Shown here piece after piece: positions 12,112-61,391 of a stretch of 64,000 nucleotides of DNA; the first letter of the stretch is position 1, and each line of letters starts with the position of its first letter. Source of the stretch: Ophioderma brevispina (lineage: Eukaryota; Echinodermata; Ophiuroidea; Amphilepidida; Ophiodermatidae); NCBI GenBank assembly GCA_023653785.1, contig JAMKCH010001630.1, positions 1 through 64,000 of the forward strand, in the 5' to 3' direction. Position numbers and translations under genes: made by a program. The notes beneath the pieces were generated by a model. It worked only from the letters and a program-made list of their open reading frames with translations, did no database searches and had not been told where the DNA came from.

Positions 12112-13858
12112 ATGAGGAGATTTCCAGAAAGAGAAGCGCCCCCAATTTTTCGAACCCGGGTTTTTTTGCATATTTGGAATGCTTTCCAATGTATAGATCA
12201 CACATGGAGTGAATAAGCCGAATACGCCGGTTTATGTAATAAGATGACCATTTAGTACTTTCTGTCGTGCAGAAAGAAAGTCAAAGCAGGTGTTCTCTGG
12301 GGACAATTACGATAGTCAGGCAAGTTCAAAACAAGGTTACGGTTTTCTTTATCCACCTGTTGACCAATACCTTCGAAATGGTCTCGGTAGGTGGTATACA
12401 ACCTCCTGGGCAATTTGAGAGAAAATTTTATCCTAAAACAATCACTGTCACTTTAAGAAGGATTAACCGGTCATGTTTTGGTATTCCGTCCATTTCTGGT
12501 ACCATGCATTTACGGTTAGATATTTCGAAAGGGCAACGTTAACACGTCACGGTTAACGAGAATTAATAGTAAATTAATGACTTGTCCGAGGTTGCTCTGA
12601 CTAGACACTCCATCTTGGGTTGTGGTCGTGTAATAGTCAGAGCCTAATATAGCTATTACAGGGTCAATCACACATTTTAAAACTGGATTACTCGCCTTGA
12701 CTTATAAATCCATTACCAAATGTCACTGATCTATTGTACGGAGTGCAAGTTTATGTTCAGTGTATAACGATGATGTTTGGCATAAATAACTGGCGCAAAA
12801 TGAAAAAAAATTGCAGGACACTGAAGTATAATAAAATTTGCCCCTTATTACAAATTAATCGAAATTGGACAAAATGTTTCATAATATTGCTTTTTGTGTC
12901 CTAATTAATTATATATTTGTGATAACACAGGGAATCGGAATATACCAATAGGAGGTCGGTAAGTAAGTATTTAAATGTTTTTTGCCGAGCCGGTTTGGTA
13001 GGAAAAACCCCGCGATATTTTGAGATTAGTCTCATAGCCCCAGGCTATGACGTAGTCAAGCTAGTGGCGATTTGCGGCAATATCTGTAGAAGGCAAATAC
13101 GGACGTTACACTTTGACCCCCTAGCTTACAAAAAATAGGTAGGGACATGTCTGAAAGTTGTGATTTGCATTTTTCTCAAATGGCATGAGCATGAGGCCTT
13201 CAGTTTTATTCATTATTCATTAAAATTAAGTGTTATAAAGCAGCTATTGCTGAACCGAAACATAAAAAAAAGTGGTTGCTGAAATCATTCATGCAACTTG
13301 CATATGCCACATAGCTTTGTTTTCATGATATTGAAGTTTTGAGTTTTTTAATGAAGTAAAAATACATTACATTGAAATTAAAGCAATATGAAAGTTTGGT
13401 GACCTGTAATTCCACTGGAGTAGTTTCAGTGATGTTTCATCTGATGCCATGGAAAAATGGGAAGTGTTAAACAGCTGTAATCTTCATAAAATGATGAATC
13501 AACAATTTCGACGATGGGACTATCAATTAAAATTTAAAACACTTTATAGGATGTCATTTGCAAAGTGCCATCGCAGTCCAATTGTGAGCTAAATCTGCAA
13601 TATCAAGAAACAAAAAGACACAATGAGTTCCCTATATGCCAAAATATTGTATTGCTACCAAAATAAGGTAATTAAACAAAAGTATTGAGTTGGTCAAAAA
13701 TATGATTTTGTTTGGTGGCCATTGGGATTTGTGTCTGGGGCACCATGGTTTTTGCACTTTTTAATCTTGTTTATTTAAAAAATAGGATCAGTATCATTAA
13801 AGTAATCAATTTACCCTGTGTTCGAAGTGATCCCAAAAATATGACCCAATTATAACAT
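12112..13858. other. Non-coding, partial family B similarity
   Basis: GCTGAACCGAAACATAAAAA at about 13,250 equals the start of the family B copy at 48,240, but no matching right end was found. No gene recognised. Confidence 0.5.
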
Positions 13859-14051
13859 CAGTGGCGTAACCAGAGGGGGGGTAGCTGCCCCCCTGTGGGG
13901 AATCTTGGCCCACTCTTGCCCCCCTGAAAACTTAGTGATTTAATAGGCAATATACTATACTGAACAAATTTTATAATTTCTTGCCCCCCCTGAAATACAT
14001 GTGCCCCCTTCCCCCCCCCCCCCCTGAAAAACAGCGGCGTTACGACCACTG
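13859..14051. mobile_element. hAT-like MITE, ends CAGTGGCGTAAC / GTTACGACCACTG
   Basis: Inverted ends CAGTGGCGTAACCAG and CGGCGTTACGACCACTG flank 193 bp rich in C runs (TGCCCCCCTGAA repeated). Flanks TATAACAT and ATAACCAT look like an 8-bp target duplication differing by one indel. No ORF. Confidence 0.75.
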
Positions 14052-14391
14052 ATAACCATATACGCCCACCTTACTAAGTTGGAAGCAAAAAATATTTCCA
14101 ATGATTAAAAACACAAGCAATATAGACTGAGAATAATAGATGGATTTGTTGTTTTGCCTCACTAAAATATCATGTTGTATTGGAGGGCAGTCCAATATTT
14201 GGTATAAGTGGATGCAAGCAGTGCCCACTACGACAAAAGACTGCCCATCCAAAATGACACATTATTACTTTATCGAGAGGCAAAACAACAAATCCTATCT
14301 TTTATTCTCTAATAATTCCTCACATGAAGTGCATTGTTGATTTTGCCTTCGTGCACTTTCTTCTTAAAATTAATTTTAAGAATTATATTAA

Positions 14392-14746
14392 AGGTCTGAC
14401 TCAGAGATTTTCAAAATGTTATTTTTTTGTGTAATAATGAAAAAATAGTCAACTAGGAATAAAGATAGCAACCTAAAATGCACAATTCCGAAATTTGAGA
14501 TGAATCGGCATTTTTTCGTTTTGATGCAGTAAACATTTGTGTGTAGTCTTAAGTCCCACTAGGTACTGTTATAACAACAAATTCCGGATCGGAATTTATA
14601 ACAAAGTTGTGATTTCTATATGAAGGAATTGATTTAAGCTTAGCAAGTAAAGTGGATTAGTTATATGGGACAGATTATGTACATGACAAAAAACACGATT
14701 TTTTTAGAATTGAGGGCGCCCTCCTCGGAAATCTCTGAATCGGCAT
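14392..14746. mobile_element. 355-bp TTAA-flanked MITE (same family as 35.2-38.35 kb)
   Basis: Flanked by TTAA at 14,388-14,391 and 14,747-14,750. The TIRs are AGGTCTGACTCAGAGATTTT and AAATCTCTGAATCGGCAT. Internal ATTCCGGATCGGAATTTATA is followed by ACAAAGTTGTGA. Non-coding. Confidence 0.78.
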
Positions 14747-15719
14747 TTAAGTCATTTATTACAGCGAAGAAGGAAAAAAAAGCAGCGTAAACCAGTTGTA
14801 CCATAACACCTTATAGGCTAAACTTAAGTGCAACTTCGGATCTTTTTATATTATTTAGAAAAAGTACATAAATGTTAAAATAACTTTTGGTACCCTATAT
14901 TTTATGTTATTTTCTTGAAAGATCTACAGTACATGCCTGGAAATATACCACCATGAAAACAAGATGCAGTTTAGGCATTAATTAATTGGCTCCCAGGTAC
15001 GTCAGCTTCACTTTTGCTTGGTTGCTGTCACTCTACCACCAGATACAAAAACCATTATCACTTACTTTACCCCAAGAAATGATCGATTTGCTTTCTGCAT
15101 TTACATGTGTACGAGGCATGTACCTATTAAACCAGAGGTTATGGGATGGTATTCTCAAAAAGGAACTCTGATGTCTATGAGCTGATTTCCTGCCAACGGA
15201 CAAATTGACCGCCACAGAGTTTGCAGTTCTTTTTCTTCAGCATCTGGAAAACGAGTAGTTTCGATCAAGTCGGTACACAACTATCGGGTTATAACATTAA
15301 CGTTTGGAGCTCTGTACACTTACTTAGGTGAAATACATAGGAGACGTCTACTTGTGCATATAGGAAGTGCCGGTCGTTTTTAGGTAGGTAGCAGATGAGA
15401 AGATGGGTCGAGGTTTCTAGCAAAATGGCTTTTCATAAGTGTTTGATGAACATAACAGCTGGGCTCACGACCCATATATAGGTACAATGCCACTTTATTC
15501 TGTTAATGTTTCAATCTACACATGATGAATAAATGCATGTAAAAAAAAACCAAATGGAGCAGAAAGCCTGTTTTGTTCATAAGAAAGGCCATGCAAGAAC
15601 ATTCCCAAACTGTCACAATGTTACAAATATGCAGCTTCATAGATAGATCTTGATCCAGCATTTGTCAGGTTAGTGCAATGCACTGCAAGCAATGCACTGT
15701 AGTTCTTTTGTGTTTGCGT

Positions 15720-15782
15720 TTTTTTTTAACTGATTTTCAAGTGTGTGTGTCTCTCCACTTGTGGGTGATCACACACACACAC
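15720..15782. repeat. GT/CA microsatellite pair forming a hairpin
   Basis: GTGTGTGTGTC at about 15,743 and (CA)n at about 15,772 face each other across about 20 bp. They directly abut the family D element. Confidence 0.8.
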
Positions 15783-16261
15783 AGCAGGCATATCCCGACT
15801 TTACGGCGGTCCGGAAAGTGTGTAGTCGTGTCAGACTGCGAAAGATAGTATCTAAATTTGTACGCGCGAGGTCAACGTTATCAGTCCGTCATGTAGCAAA
15901 CGTATGCAAATGAAACTAACTCTCAAAATATCTCCAGGAAAACGAAGGGGTTCTATGGAGATTTTTGCATCAGAGGGGCCGTTTTGTTTTGAATATGCAT
16001 CGTGGTTGGGTCTGAACCTATAGAACCTAGCGAGGAAAAAATTGAAGTTTTTGTCGGGTACTTACTTCGGTGCTCGCAAAGACGGAAAAGTGAACACGCA
16101 ATCGCTACGGGCCGCATCCCTTTTCCCACAATGCCTTTCAGTATTATTCCAGTGTTGAGAATTTTCAAACTGGTTTCAGTTTACGCCAACTTTTTTTTTC
16201 AATTTTAGAATCAGGATATACGTACTTACACCGCCGTATCCCGACCTTGACACCTGCTGAG
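15782..16261. mobile_element. ~480-bp TIR element, family D
   Basis: Left AGCAGGCATATCCCGACTTT-ACGGCGGT and right ACCGCCGTATCCCGACC-TTGACACCTGCT form imperfect TIRs. A related ~345-bp stretch lies inverted at 54,999-55,344. No coding capacity beyond shadows. Confidence 0.6.
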
Positions 16262-16492
16262 GAAGGGTTTCATACGGGAAGAAGCAAAAAATAAAATTTA
16301 AAAAAAGTCCAATATCTTAATTTGCACTGGAAGTCACTGGATGTTTGGTGTCACCAAAATATGAGTACGCTGCACATTCAAGTGGCATAAGAGAAACATT
16401 TTTGGTTGATTTTTATTCAGTTATACACAAAATCTTGGCCTAATGCACAATCACCTTATGCAACAAAAACTTTTTTCTTATCATTGCTCTAG

Positions 16493-52118
<35,626 letters not shown>

Positions 52119-54998
52119 GTAAGTATTTCATATTTGTGAGTCATGTAGAGTTACTTCATGCTTTAAGAAATTAAAAAAAAAAATTGCGTCATAGGTCCCA
52201 GAACCCAGATTTTACGGAAGTGGTCAATATTGGTGTCAAGAAAGCTACTAGAAAGGTGCATTTCGGGATATTAAACACCTTCTGTTTTATTCATTGTTCA
52301 CTAGTAATATCCCTGAGAAAAGCTTATTCACAAAGTTTGGAGTTTTGATCCCGATCTTGCGGTTTTGTGTTATGAGCACTCGCTTGTTTCCCACGTCCAT
52401 AGGCCTGTGTTGTAATTTCTGTCCGTTAACGTACAGAAAATGTAAAATTTGCGATGTCTTACAGTACGACTGAATTTCCCACGTAAGATAAGGTACTCAT
52501 GGATTACTAAGGCTACGGTTAAGATGATATGAAAATCTCAATTTGTATGAGGTTGCCGGGGGACTATGTGTGGATCACAAAGTGCCCCTTTAAGATGAAA
52601 CTTTTATCGGTCATCACCCTTTAACGGTCATCTAGGACTTAGCAGAGCATTTTACCTAATATGAGTCGGTTATTAAAGAAGCCAACCAAAGAAGTTGCAG
52701 TCTTTTTTGGAGAAATCTCACAACATTTGCACTATTTCTGTGAAACCTGTTTGAGAACCATGACTTGTAAATTGCAGTTTTGAAAATGAGTAAAATAATA
52801 AAAAAAATAAAAAAAATGGTGGTTTTTTTTCAGGTATTGTAAGAAAATACTAGGGTTGGTTTGGATTTTTTTTTCAGCATTCACTTCACACTATTTTTAT
52901 AATTTTTTTTCCAATGCCATAGAAATATCTTATATTTTACTTGTTGTAGTTGTTTTGTTGTCTTGTTTTTTCTGTTTTTTTGTAGTCTTTGTGGTGGTAT
53001 TGTTTCCTCAGTGACGTGTAAATAACAATCATGGGTCAGTCAGCAGAGTGGTTTAGTGTTAGGCTAAATTACATAAAATTTTGGGGTTGGCAGGTTTTTC
53101 TTGGGTTGGTCAGGTTACGGAAAAAAAACAAACTTTTTTTGGCCTAAGCTTCGATATTTGTTGTCATCTTAATAAATTACTGCTATTTAGCGATGCACTT
53201 GTCATTTACGTTGTGTCACATCATTCACATATAATGGCAATTAGTGTCTAAATACAGTGCTTTTGAAACATAACCATATTAATAAGTCACGTTGATGCAA
53301 CGGTGCATTCCAATAGGGACCTATTTAGGCTTGTTTGACTTTGACATCATTTCAGAAACATTGTACCAATAGATATGAAAAAAAAGACCCCTTGCTGAGA
53401 AATAATGGACTTTTATGAATAGTAAACAAGTTAATCTGGTTAATCAGCTTTCAACACGTCTGGCCAAAATTGTTTGCCAACATTATACCACTCACCGGCT
53501 GCAGAGCTCATCCTTGAGGAAATGGCCGGAATTTGTTTCATGCAGGGCAAAGAGGTATATGTACATGATTGTATATATGTGTATGGAAGATGCGATTAAA
53601 CCTTGGTGTCCGTAACTTGTAACATAATATAGGACTACAGAGGTTCATACTGGCTTTAACTTTTGCTTGTTCATTTTATCACCTTCTTTTGGAGTTGTAC
53701 ATGGTACTCTTGTTACACGATTTCAACAACAATATAGTGAAAAAAGCCCCACCTTCGGAAATACGCAAAAAAATATGATGACTAGTCTGAGTTGCAAAAA
53801 TCCATGCCGTTAATAACAAAAACCCCCCCTTTAATTTTCCAGATAAATAATATTTTATTTCCCAATCTGCCGTGGATATTGCAAGACTTGTGTGCCTGTT
53901 GGGTCCACTGATTTCTGTGTAGAAATCGATGGTCGGGTCAGTTCATTGCCATTTGGTCCCCCCCCCCCCCCCATGTCAGTAAGGATATAAAACCAATGAA
54001 TGTCATGTGCATCTAACATTTTTATCTATTGATCCCTGTCGCCGGGGCAATTAACCTATTGGGCTCTTTAGACCGTTTTTCTCATTTTTGTTTTCGGATT
54101 GATTAATGAAAACTGTGTAGTAAACTGAGTTTTGTGTTCGAGGCACTCCATTTTCAAACTTTGCAAGCTTTTCAATTACTTTATGAATCGAAACATAACA
54201 CCAAAAAGACAAAAAAAGCGACCAATCAAGACTATAAGAAATAAAAATATTTCATGATTAAAGTAAGTTATATTTTATTTGAAATATTTTGTGACCCCAA
54301 TTTTGATTATTTATTAGTTTCCCTATCAGCGTTACTAAAATCCTACGTAGTCAATTTGCAATTCACTTTAGCTTTTTTAAATACAAATTTAAATTATTGC
54401 ATTGAGGATAGTGTTAAATATTATTAATAATATCCTTCACCCATTATATAATTAAATGTAGTATGAGTTTCTAATATAATCAAGGGCCAGACTATTTCAA
54501 AATGGCATGTTCAGACCAAAGTATTCAGATGACTGTGTTGAATACTAGGCATACGCACCTCGCCAGGTTTAAGTTTTTTAAGATCACAAAGCTCCTTTCA
54601 TGATAAGGACGGGGAATACAATCATCTATGCAACAGTTGTCCTTCAAGGGAAGTTCCCTGCTGAATACAATTAAGACATAGTAATACAGACTATTACTAG
54701 TGTACTACGCTGATCGTAAAACCGAATCAGGCCAATCGTTATTAAAACAGTAGGTGATAATAGTAGCAGAGGATGGTTTAAAGAAGCCCTGCTGTGTTTG
54801 TTTACACTATATTGGATCCAAAATAGTGATTTCAATTTCTGTATCTATGGTAGGCTGTTCGGACATGTTTATTGCTCTTCGGATTTAAAAAAAAAAAAAT
54901 TTTTTAGGGGGGCCCTATGGGCGTTTACATTGCCCTAACTGTGTGTTTGTCTGTGTCTGTCAAAAAATTAGTTACATTTTAGGGTGGTGCGACGGGCG
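52119..54998. other. Non-coding after exon h, nothing firm
   Basis: T-rich patches (52,800-53,000), a C run at 53,960 and an A run at 54,888. The next ADCK5 exon was searched for and not seen. Confidence 0.5.
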
Positions 54999-55344
54999 CA
55001 CCTCCATTAGCTGGGCTTTAGAAAACCGTTTACGGCGGTTCCGGTAGGTAAAGTACGTAGGGATGCGGCCCGTAGCGATTGTGTGCCTAATGTTCCGTGT
55101 TTGCGAGCACCCGAAAGTACCCGACAAAACGTTCAATTTTTTCGTAGAGTTCTATAGGTTGACCCAATTTACAATACATATTCAAAAACAAAAACATAGT
55201 AACGGCCCCCTCTGATGCAAAAATCTCATAGAACCCCTTCTTTTCCGGAAGATAACGTTTAATCGCGCGAGCAGTACTAATATAATATCTTAGCAGTCTG
55301 TGACACCGACTACACACTTTCCGGACTGCCGTAGGATACTGTAG
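54999..55344. mobile_element. TIR element family D, inverted second copy
   Basis: Reverse complement of 15,790-16,130. It shares GATGCGGCCCGTAGCGATTG, AAAGTACCCGACAAAA, CTCTGATGCAAAAATCTC and GACTACACACTTTCCGGAC. Divergence is moderate. Confidence 0.7.
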
Positions 55345-55659
55345 CCAAATTGGGGATTTCTACGTTACATCACGATATATGTTACATAGCGCGGATGTTC
55401 TTCCAATATGGTGGAAATATATGAGGAGGGTGTTCGGGATGTACCCGATGACCTAAAAATTAATTCTTTCGGCATAGATTTAAACAAGAGAAGTTCTCCA
55501 TTTCTCCTTGCGAAATTTAAGGAATATTTTATTAAAAAACACTGTATAGTGGAATCCACAACGTAACACGCCATATTGGGTCATGTCAATCCCGCTGACC
55601 CCATCGAGTTTGTCTTCCATCACCTTGGACAATTGAGCAAGATACACGGTTAAAGAGCA

Positions 55660-55740
55660 AGGTCGGTAGCGCAGCAGTCAAAGGCGCTAACACATACTTG
55701 GCATTACATTCCCCGTTGGTCTGGGTTCGAAATCGGTCAA
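55660..55740 (+). other. tRNA-like A/B-box sequence (possible SINE head)
   Basis: GGTCGGTAGCGCAGCAGTC, then AAGGCGCTAA resembles a tRNA D-arm/A box. CTGGGTTCGAAATC, about 55 bp downstream, is a good B box. The T stem and acceptor stem do not pair well, so this is not a functional tRNA. It is more likely a tRNA-derived SINE head or a tRNA pseudogene, and the A-rich stretch that follows would fit a SINE-like context. No second copy was found in the window. Confidence 0.45.
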
Positions 55741-55899
55741 GAGAAGGTTTGATTTTATTGTGTATTTAGTTTTGGTTGTCTTGTTTGAGCTGTTTGTTAC
55801 CAGGAAAGATGTGCCCCGTGTTTGTTTGCCTTTTTTCTCCCTTTTCTCCCGTTTCCTTTTTTCTTTTTTACACCCTACCAGGCTGAAATTGAATCACGA

Positions 55900-57660
55900 A
55901 TGATGGGTCAGAATAAAGTAGGCCAAAATTGAAAAATAATAATAATGAAACAAATTACAACAGAAATAAAAGAAAGAAAAAATTTAAACATATTAGAATA
56001 TACCAAATTACAAAATTTTTTAAAAAATTGAGAAATTAACAATTGAACATGAGTAACAAGAAAAACGCTTAATAGATACAAATAAAAAAGGAAAGACAAA
56101 TTAACACTTAAGTTACCAAGGGGGGGGGGAAACAATTTTTAAAATTAACTTAAATTAATTAAAATACTAAAATAATATAAGCAAATTAAAATTAATAACA
56201 AAAAGTTAGTGAACAAAATAAATGTAAAAAATAATAACAAAAATGCAACTAAATGAAAATAACCAATAAACCAAGTACTAAAATAAAAATGAACTAATAA
56301 AAATAAAAAATCTGTAAAAATAATAAAAATAAAGATAAGTGATAACTAATAATAATTAAAACAAAAATTACATGGAAACAAAAGAAAATAAATTTAAATA
56401 TAAATAAAATAAAAATTAAAATTCAAAAGAAAATTAAAACCTGAAACAAGGAGTGAAAATAGAAAACGCCTTTTTTAAAAGACAAAAAGAAAAGACGGAA
56501 CAAATACGGAATTTAAAAGAAACAACAATATTAAATAAAAATTAATTAAAAATACATAAAATAAGCAGTTAAATAAAACAAAAAATTATTAAGGGCCAAT
56601 GGAATTGGATGTTAGTTCCGGTTGACTGTTAGAAAAAAGGAGGTCACTATTTCATTATTCATTATTTCCAGATTTAATTATTTGAAATGTTGCGTTCATG
56701 TTTATAAGATGGTGTCTAAACCTTAAAAGTCAGAATCTAACATCAGACTATAAATAACAGTGGGGACTTTTCAGTAATTATTTCCTTCCAAAAAAAAAAA
56801 ATTTTCAGATTGACTCTTGTAAGCCCGATCGCAGAGTATGATCAGGGAGCATGGTAGGGAAATCTAAAATTTTCATTATTAACCACTAAGTAAAACCACC
56901 CTCAGCCACACAAAAAAAAATAGGTTTAAAATGATCAGTTCAGAACGACAAGGCATGATATTTGAGAAGCGAAAGTTATGATCTGTTTGTACGATTTCCG
57001 AAAAATATGACGTTCAACCAAAATAATGAAAGTTTGGACAAAAATGAAAAATTCAGGGTGGGTGGGTGGGGAAATTTTGAAATTTGGAATTCTAAAATCC
57101 AATTTCATTGGCCTAATAACAAAAGTTAATAAACAAAAATATTTTTATGTTTTTTTAAATAATAACAAAAGGCAACTAAAATACACAAAAAAACACGTTG
57201 ATAAACTATGAAAAGCAAGGAGGAGTTTGTTCAGAAAGATGTGGTGTGGTATATTTTAAAAAAACTATTAAAATTAAAAAACAGAATAATAAATAAAACA
57301 ATGAAATTTTTTTTTTTTTTTTTAAAAGTATTAAAAGTTTAAAAGAAAATAAGAAACTAATCAAAATACGAATACGAACAAAAGTTAATGAAACAATACA
57401 AATAAGCCATGTACAAATGAGGCAAAAGATAACCAAAATATTAAACTAAAAAGATAATACAATTAAATGCAGAAATATAAAGCACGAATATTAAAAATGA
57501 AAAAACAGACTCAACATGAAAAAAAGAAATACAAAGAAAAATGTTTTTAACAATTATAAAAATAAAAACTTAAAAAAAGAAAAAACCTAAAAAATTAAAA
57601 AAAAAAAAAAAAAACACAAATTATATAAAAAAATGAAAAGGATCAAAAAACAAAATATAC
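55900..57660 (+). repeat. A-rich (AAATAA) low-complexity tract
   Basis: About 1.7 kb, mostly A with some T on the + strand, in AAATAAAA- and AATTAAAA-like words and few C. The middle (56,590-57,210) is less biased. The short ORFs here are composition artefacts. Confidence 0.8.
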
Positions 57661-57699
57661 CTATTTTTGTCTCGCCTGAATTTGTTCGCAGAGTGACTT

Positions 57700-57830
57700 A
57701 GTACTCACTTTTCTGTCGTCTTGTCTGTGTCTGTCTGCGTTCTGTTGTCGTCTGTCTGTCTGTCCGGTCGTCTGTCTGTCTGTCATGCTGTCTGTCTGTC
57801 TGTATCTGTATTCTGTCTGTCTGTCGGGCT
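57700..57830 (+). repeat. TCTG/TGTC microsatellite
   Basis: Repeated CTGTCTGTCTGTC blocks with interruptions, directly upstream of the duplicated ~150-bp segment. Confidence 0.95.
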
Positions 57831-57850
57831 TGTGTACGATTTATCTGGCA

Positions 57851-58080
57851 GTTCCGTAAGGTCTATGATGATGTAACTGGTTGGAAAGAAGCAGGTCCAC
57901 GATTTCGACCCTGATAGATTTTGGGGTAAAATATGCTAATAATTATCTAATTTGCATAATTAACGAAAATTTTCCGCAAGGCTTGGGTACAGTTTCTGGA
58001 GTTCCGTAAGGCGTATGATGATGTAACTGGGTGGAAGGAAGCGGGCTGAACAGTTCTCGAACTGATTAGATTTCTGGGCG
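57851..58080 (+). repeat. 150-bp tandem duplication
   Basis: GTTCCGTAAGGTCTATGATG...GTAACTGGTTGG at 57,851 recurs as GTTCCGTAAGGCGTATGATG...GTAACTGGGTGG at 58,001. Confidence 0.85.
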
Positions 58081-59039
58081 ATTTCAGGCAAAATTAAGTA
58101 TGCAACATGAGAGTAAAATAAAGTAAAAACAGCGTAATTGCTAGAATTTGAAAAGGTACATTGGATACGGAAAAGTCCTTCACTGCATGAAAGCCTATCA
58201 TGGGCGCATCTTTTTTCCAATTTGAGAGTGTGTGATACAAGCGGCTTAGGTATGCAAAAATGAGCTTCATAATATGCGTAATTACGGTATCTCTGAACCG
58301 TACATCGGCTAGGCAACAAATTCCTTTGAGGCATGAAAGAATACTATGCACTGGATCTTTTGTGTGAATAATAATTGTGGTCAAAATGCATGTGGGCCAC
58401 TTTAAAGGGGCATGTTGATATTTAAAATTGCAACTCATGCTAAATGCTTGGTCCATTTCAACCACATTTTCAACGTTGTCAATGTCCATGGTCAGGTGAA
58501 ATACTACACGTCAAACGAAATTTGATTCAGGAGTTTGTTTACTACAAATTAAATTAGGGTCAGCAGTGTGTTTATTTGGCCCTATATGGCTGTGTGTGAT
58601 GTGGGGTACAAAAAAGGTGTACAAAACAGAAGATTATCAAAAAAAGGGGGATACACCACACAAAGGTATAACATCAATATATATAGCTTAGATCAGTGCC
58701 CCAGTTTTCATTTCAAATGGTTTTTTTATTCTAGTTCTGGTCAGTCTTATGGGTTGCCAGAGTTACATTTCCAAGAATGTAAAACAGGCTGGTCAGTATT
58801 TATGGTTGCCAGCCTGTTTACACCTTGGAAAATGTGAAAATACGCAAAATTGGCATTTCACCGCTTTCTGAACCCCGTAGGCGACCTCAAATTAAAATGT
58901 TGTCAAATGATTTTTTCAAAAATAGTGTTGCCATTGAATAAATTTTATATTTTTACTCTAAATTAGTGAATTTTAAGGGATTTTTGCGTGACTTTATGAT
59001 TATATTCTACAATTGAGCAAATGTTGTGCCCTGGGGGTG

Positions 59040-59645
59040 GTTGTTCAAATGAAGGCAGGAAATAAAGAATACATAGCAAACCGGGGTGATACTTCGTAAC
59101 ATCTATTGGTTATGATTATGTTGGGGACATTTCAAGATTAATATCTCCCACACGGAAGATGTTGGACCATCTATGGTGGTATCAAATGAAAGAGTGAGAA
59201 GAGTATAGAATAATATTAAAGGCAAACCCGGGGGTTGCTGCTTACCCTAAAAATCTCTTACTTGTGATCATGTGGGGGACTTTTCTTTTCAAGATTAATA
59301 TCTCACGATGGAAAATGTTGGACCCCTAGGGGTAGGTGTCAAGATCGTGAGAGGTATAGAATACATCAATGCAAACCCGGGGGTGCTATCCTAAACATTT
59401 TAGTTAGGCTCTTGTTGAGGACTTCTCATGATTAATATCTCAACACTGGAAAATGTTGTGACACCTGGGTGGTGTCAAATGAAGGAGCAGGAAATAAAGA
59501 AGAGCTGTAAATGCAAAACCAGGGGTGCTACGCCTAAACATCTTTGACATTATGCTCGTGGGGATGGGGGGGATTTCAACTTGCAAGATGGAAATCTCCA
59601 CGATGGAAAATGTTTGAACCCTAGGGTGGTGTCAAATGAAATAGT
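59040..59645 (+). repeat. ~137-158 bp tandem repeat, four units
   Basis: Landmark GATTAATATCTC recurs at 59,136, 59,293 and 59,430, with a variant (GATGGAAATCTCC) at 59,588. Units also share GGAAAATGTTGGACC, GGGTGGTGTCAAATGAA and GCAAACCCGGGGG. Confidence 0.85.
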
Positions 59646-60509
59646 GGAAGTTAAACTAGTTAAGAAATGGAGTTTATCTGGTTGAACAATTGTTATGTGG
59701 ACACCCTGGACCGCACAGTTGCAATCTGGTGTGCTGCTTTGTATTACAATTAAGAGCGAAAGCAGGGGAGACTTGTGGTCGAGAACCCCCCCACCTTGTT
59801 TATAAAAATAATTAAAATATAGGGTTTTTTTTTTCAAGTTAATTTGTTCAATTTCCAATTTGGTGAAAATGAGCACCTGAATTGGATGGGTGGTGGTGGT
59901 GGAAGGGGTGATTGGCCAAACACCCTTGTATAATGTGGAACCCTGGCGTTGTAGAAAGAGAACCCGGGGGTAATGGAAATGGAAATCTGGGAGGTTGAGA
60001 AGGAAATCTGGTGGTAGAGGTTTCATGGTATGCAAATGATGGTATTGCATTTATATTCAGTCAAGCGCTTCTGCCCCAATATCAATATAGCGCATGCCGG
60101 AATCAATTGTAATACCAAAAAAGGGACCAGGGTAGTTGGGATAGTAGTTGGGAATTGTTCCATATAGATAAAAAAGGATAAGGTGTGGCGGTAATGTAGA
60201 AATGTGCCCTGGAGTAGTTGGAAGAGGGAACTGGGTAGTTGGGAAAGGGCCACTCCTTGTAGATGAGAAGGGGGATCTGTGTTATTTGGGAAGGTATCGC
60301 TCTGTGACAGCTGCTGAAAGCCTCCCAGACAGTGTGGAAGGGGTTGGATAGTTCGAAATGAAGAAAGCGAAAAGACCTGGCACTTTGGGGCAGCTAGTGG
60401 TCGGTAGTAGACAGGGACCCTAGGGTGGTGACAAAGTTTAATAATTCTACAGGTTACGTCTGATATTAAGGTTCACCAACAACTAACTGTTCATACTATA
60501 TTCTTGGAT

Positions 60510-60585
60510 TTCAATATATTATATATATATGATCTATATTAATATATATATATATATAGATATAATATTATATTATATAGTTATA
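60510..60585. repeat. (AT)n tract
   Basis: Alternating AT for about 70 bp with few interruptions. Confidence 0.95.
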
Positions 60586-61391
60586 ATGATTTCAAACACT
60601 TTTGTACTAAGCAAGTTGCAATAAAACTCACAAAATCAATCTGATATTGTGTCTACAGTTTCTTTCTTACATAAGCATTTCCCAACCACATAGAACAACC
60701 CAAACATGACTCACTCCTTGGGGCACCCCTTCCTTTTTAAAGATTTTAAAAAAAGAAAAAACCTAAAAAATTAAAAAAAAATTATGGTATATTTTATCCA
60801 ACATGGATGAGAAAATTCAAGGACTTTAACACAGTACTGTCCATTATACTTCGGCTCTATTATACTAATTAATAATAAACAGCGTGATCACATAAACATA
60901 TAAATGATCAGGGCTGGAAAAAAATCAAAATTTACAGGAATTTACATCCAAATTACCTCCCAGATTTCAAATTTTCCTTCATCTTATGTATTTCTTACTA
61001 AAGTGCAAAAATTTTTCTCCCAAAATAGAAAAAATTTCCCCAGGAATGTAATAACCAAATTTCCCCAAACTTTTTCAGGCATGTAAATGATATTCACGAA
61101 CCATGCATGCTATGGGGTAGCAGATATGAAAAGGGGACAAATTTAAAACCAAGCAAAGCGGACAACAACAAAAACAAAATCAAACACTTGAAAAATAACA
61201 AAAATTAAGGCCACAACAGTGCACACAACACTTCACAAAATTCCATTCTGGCTTCAAATTCACACTCAACTAAACACACAAATAGGGTTTACCTGTTTAA
61301 CTATTTGATAACACGAACAAAACAGGTGGGAAAAAAGATGAGCTTAAATAATGAAAATATAAGAAAAATGTGAAGTCAAGCCTAATGCCAT

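Noticed and set aside
53415..53615. 66-aa ORF as a further ADCK5 exon
   Set aside because: No match to the expected R-N-x-N-T-V-R-x-I-N segment.
55660..55740. Functional tRNA gene
   Set aside because: A and B boxes are present but the acceptor and T stems do not pair.
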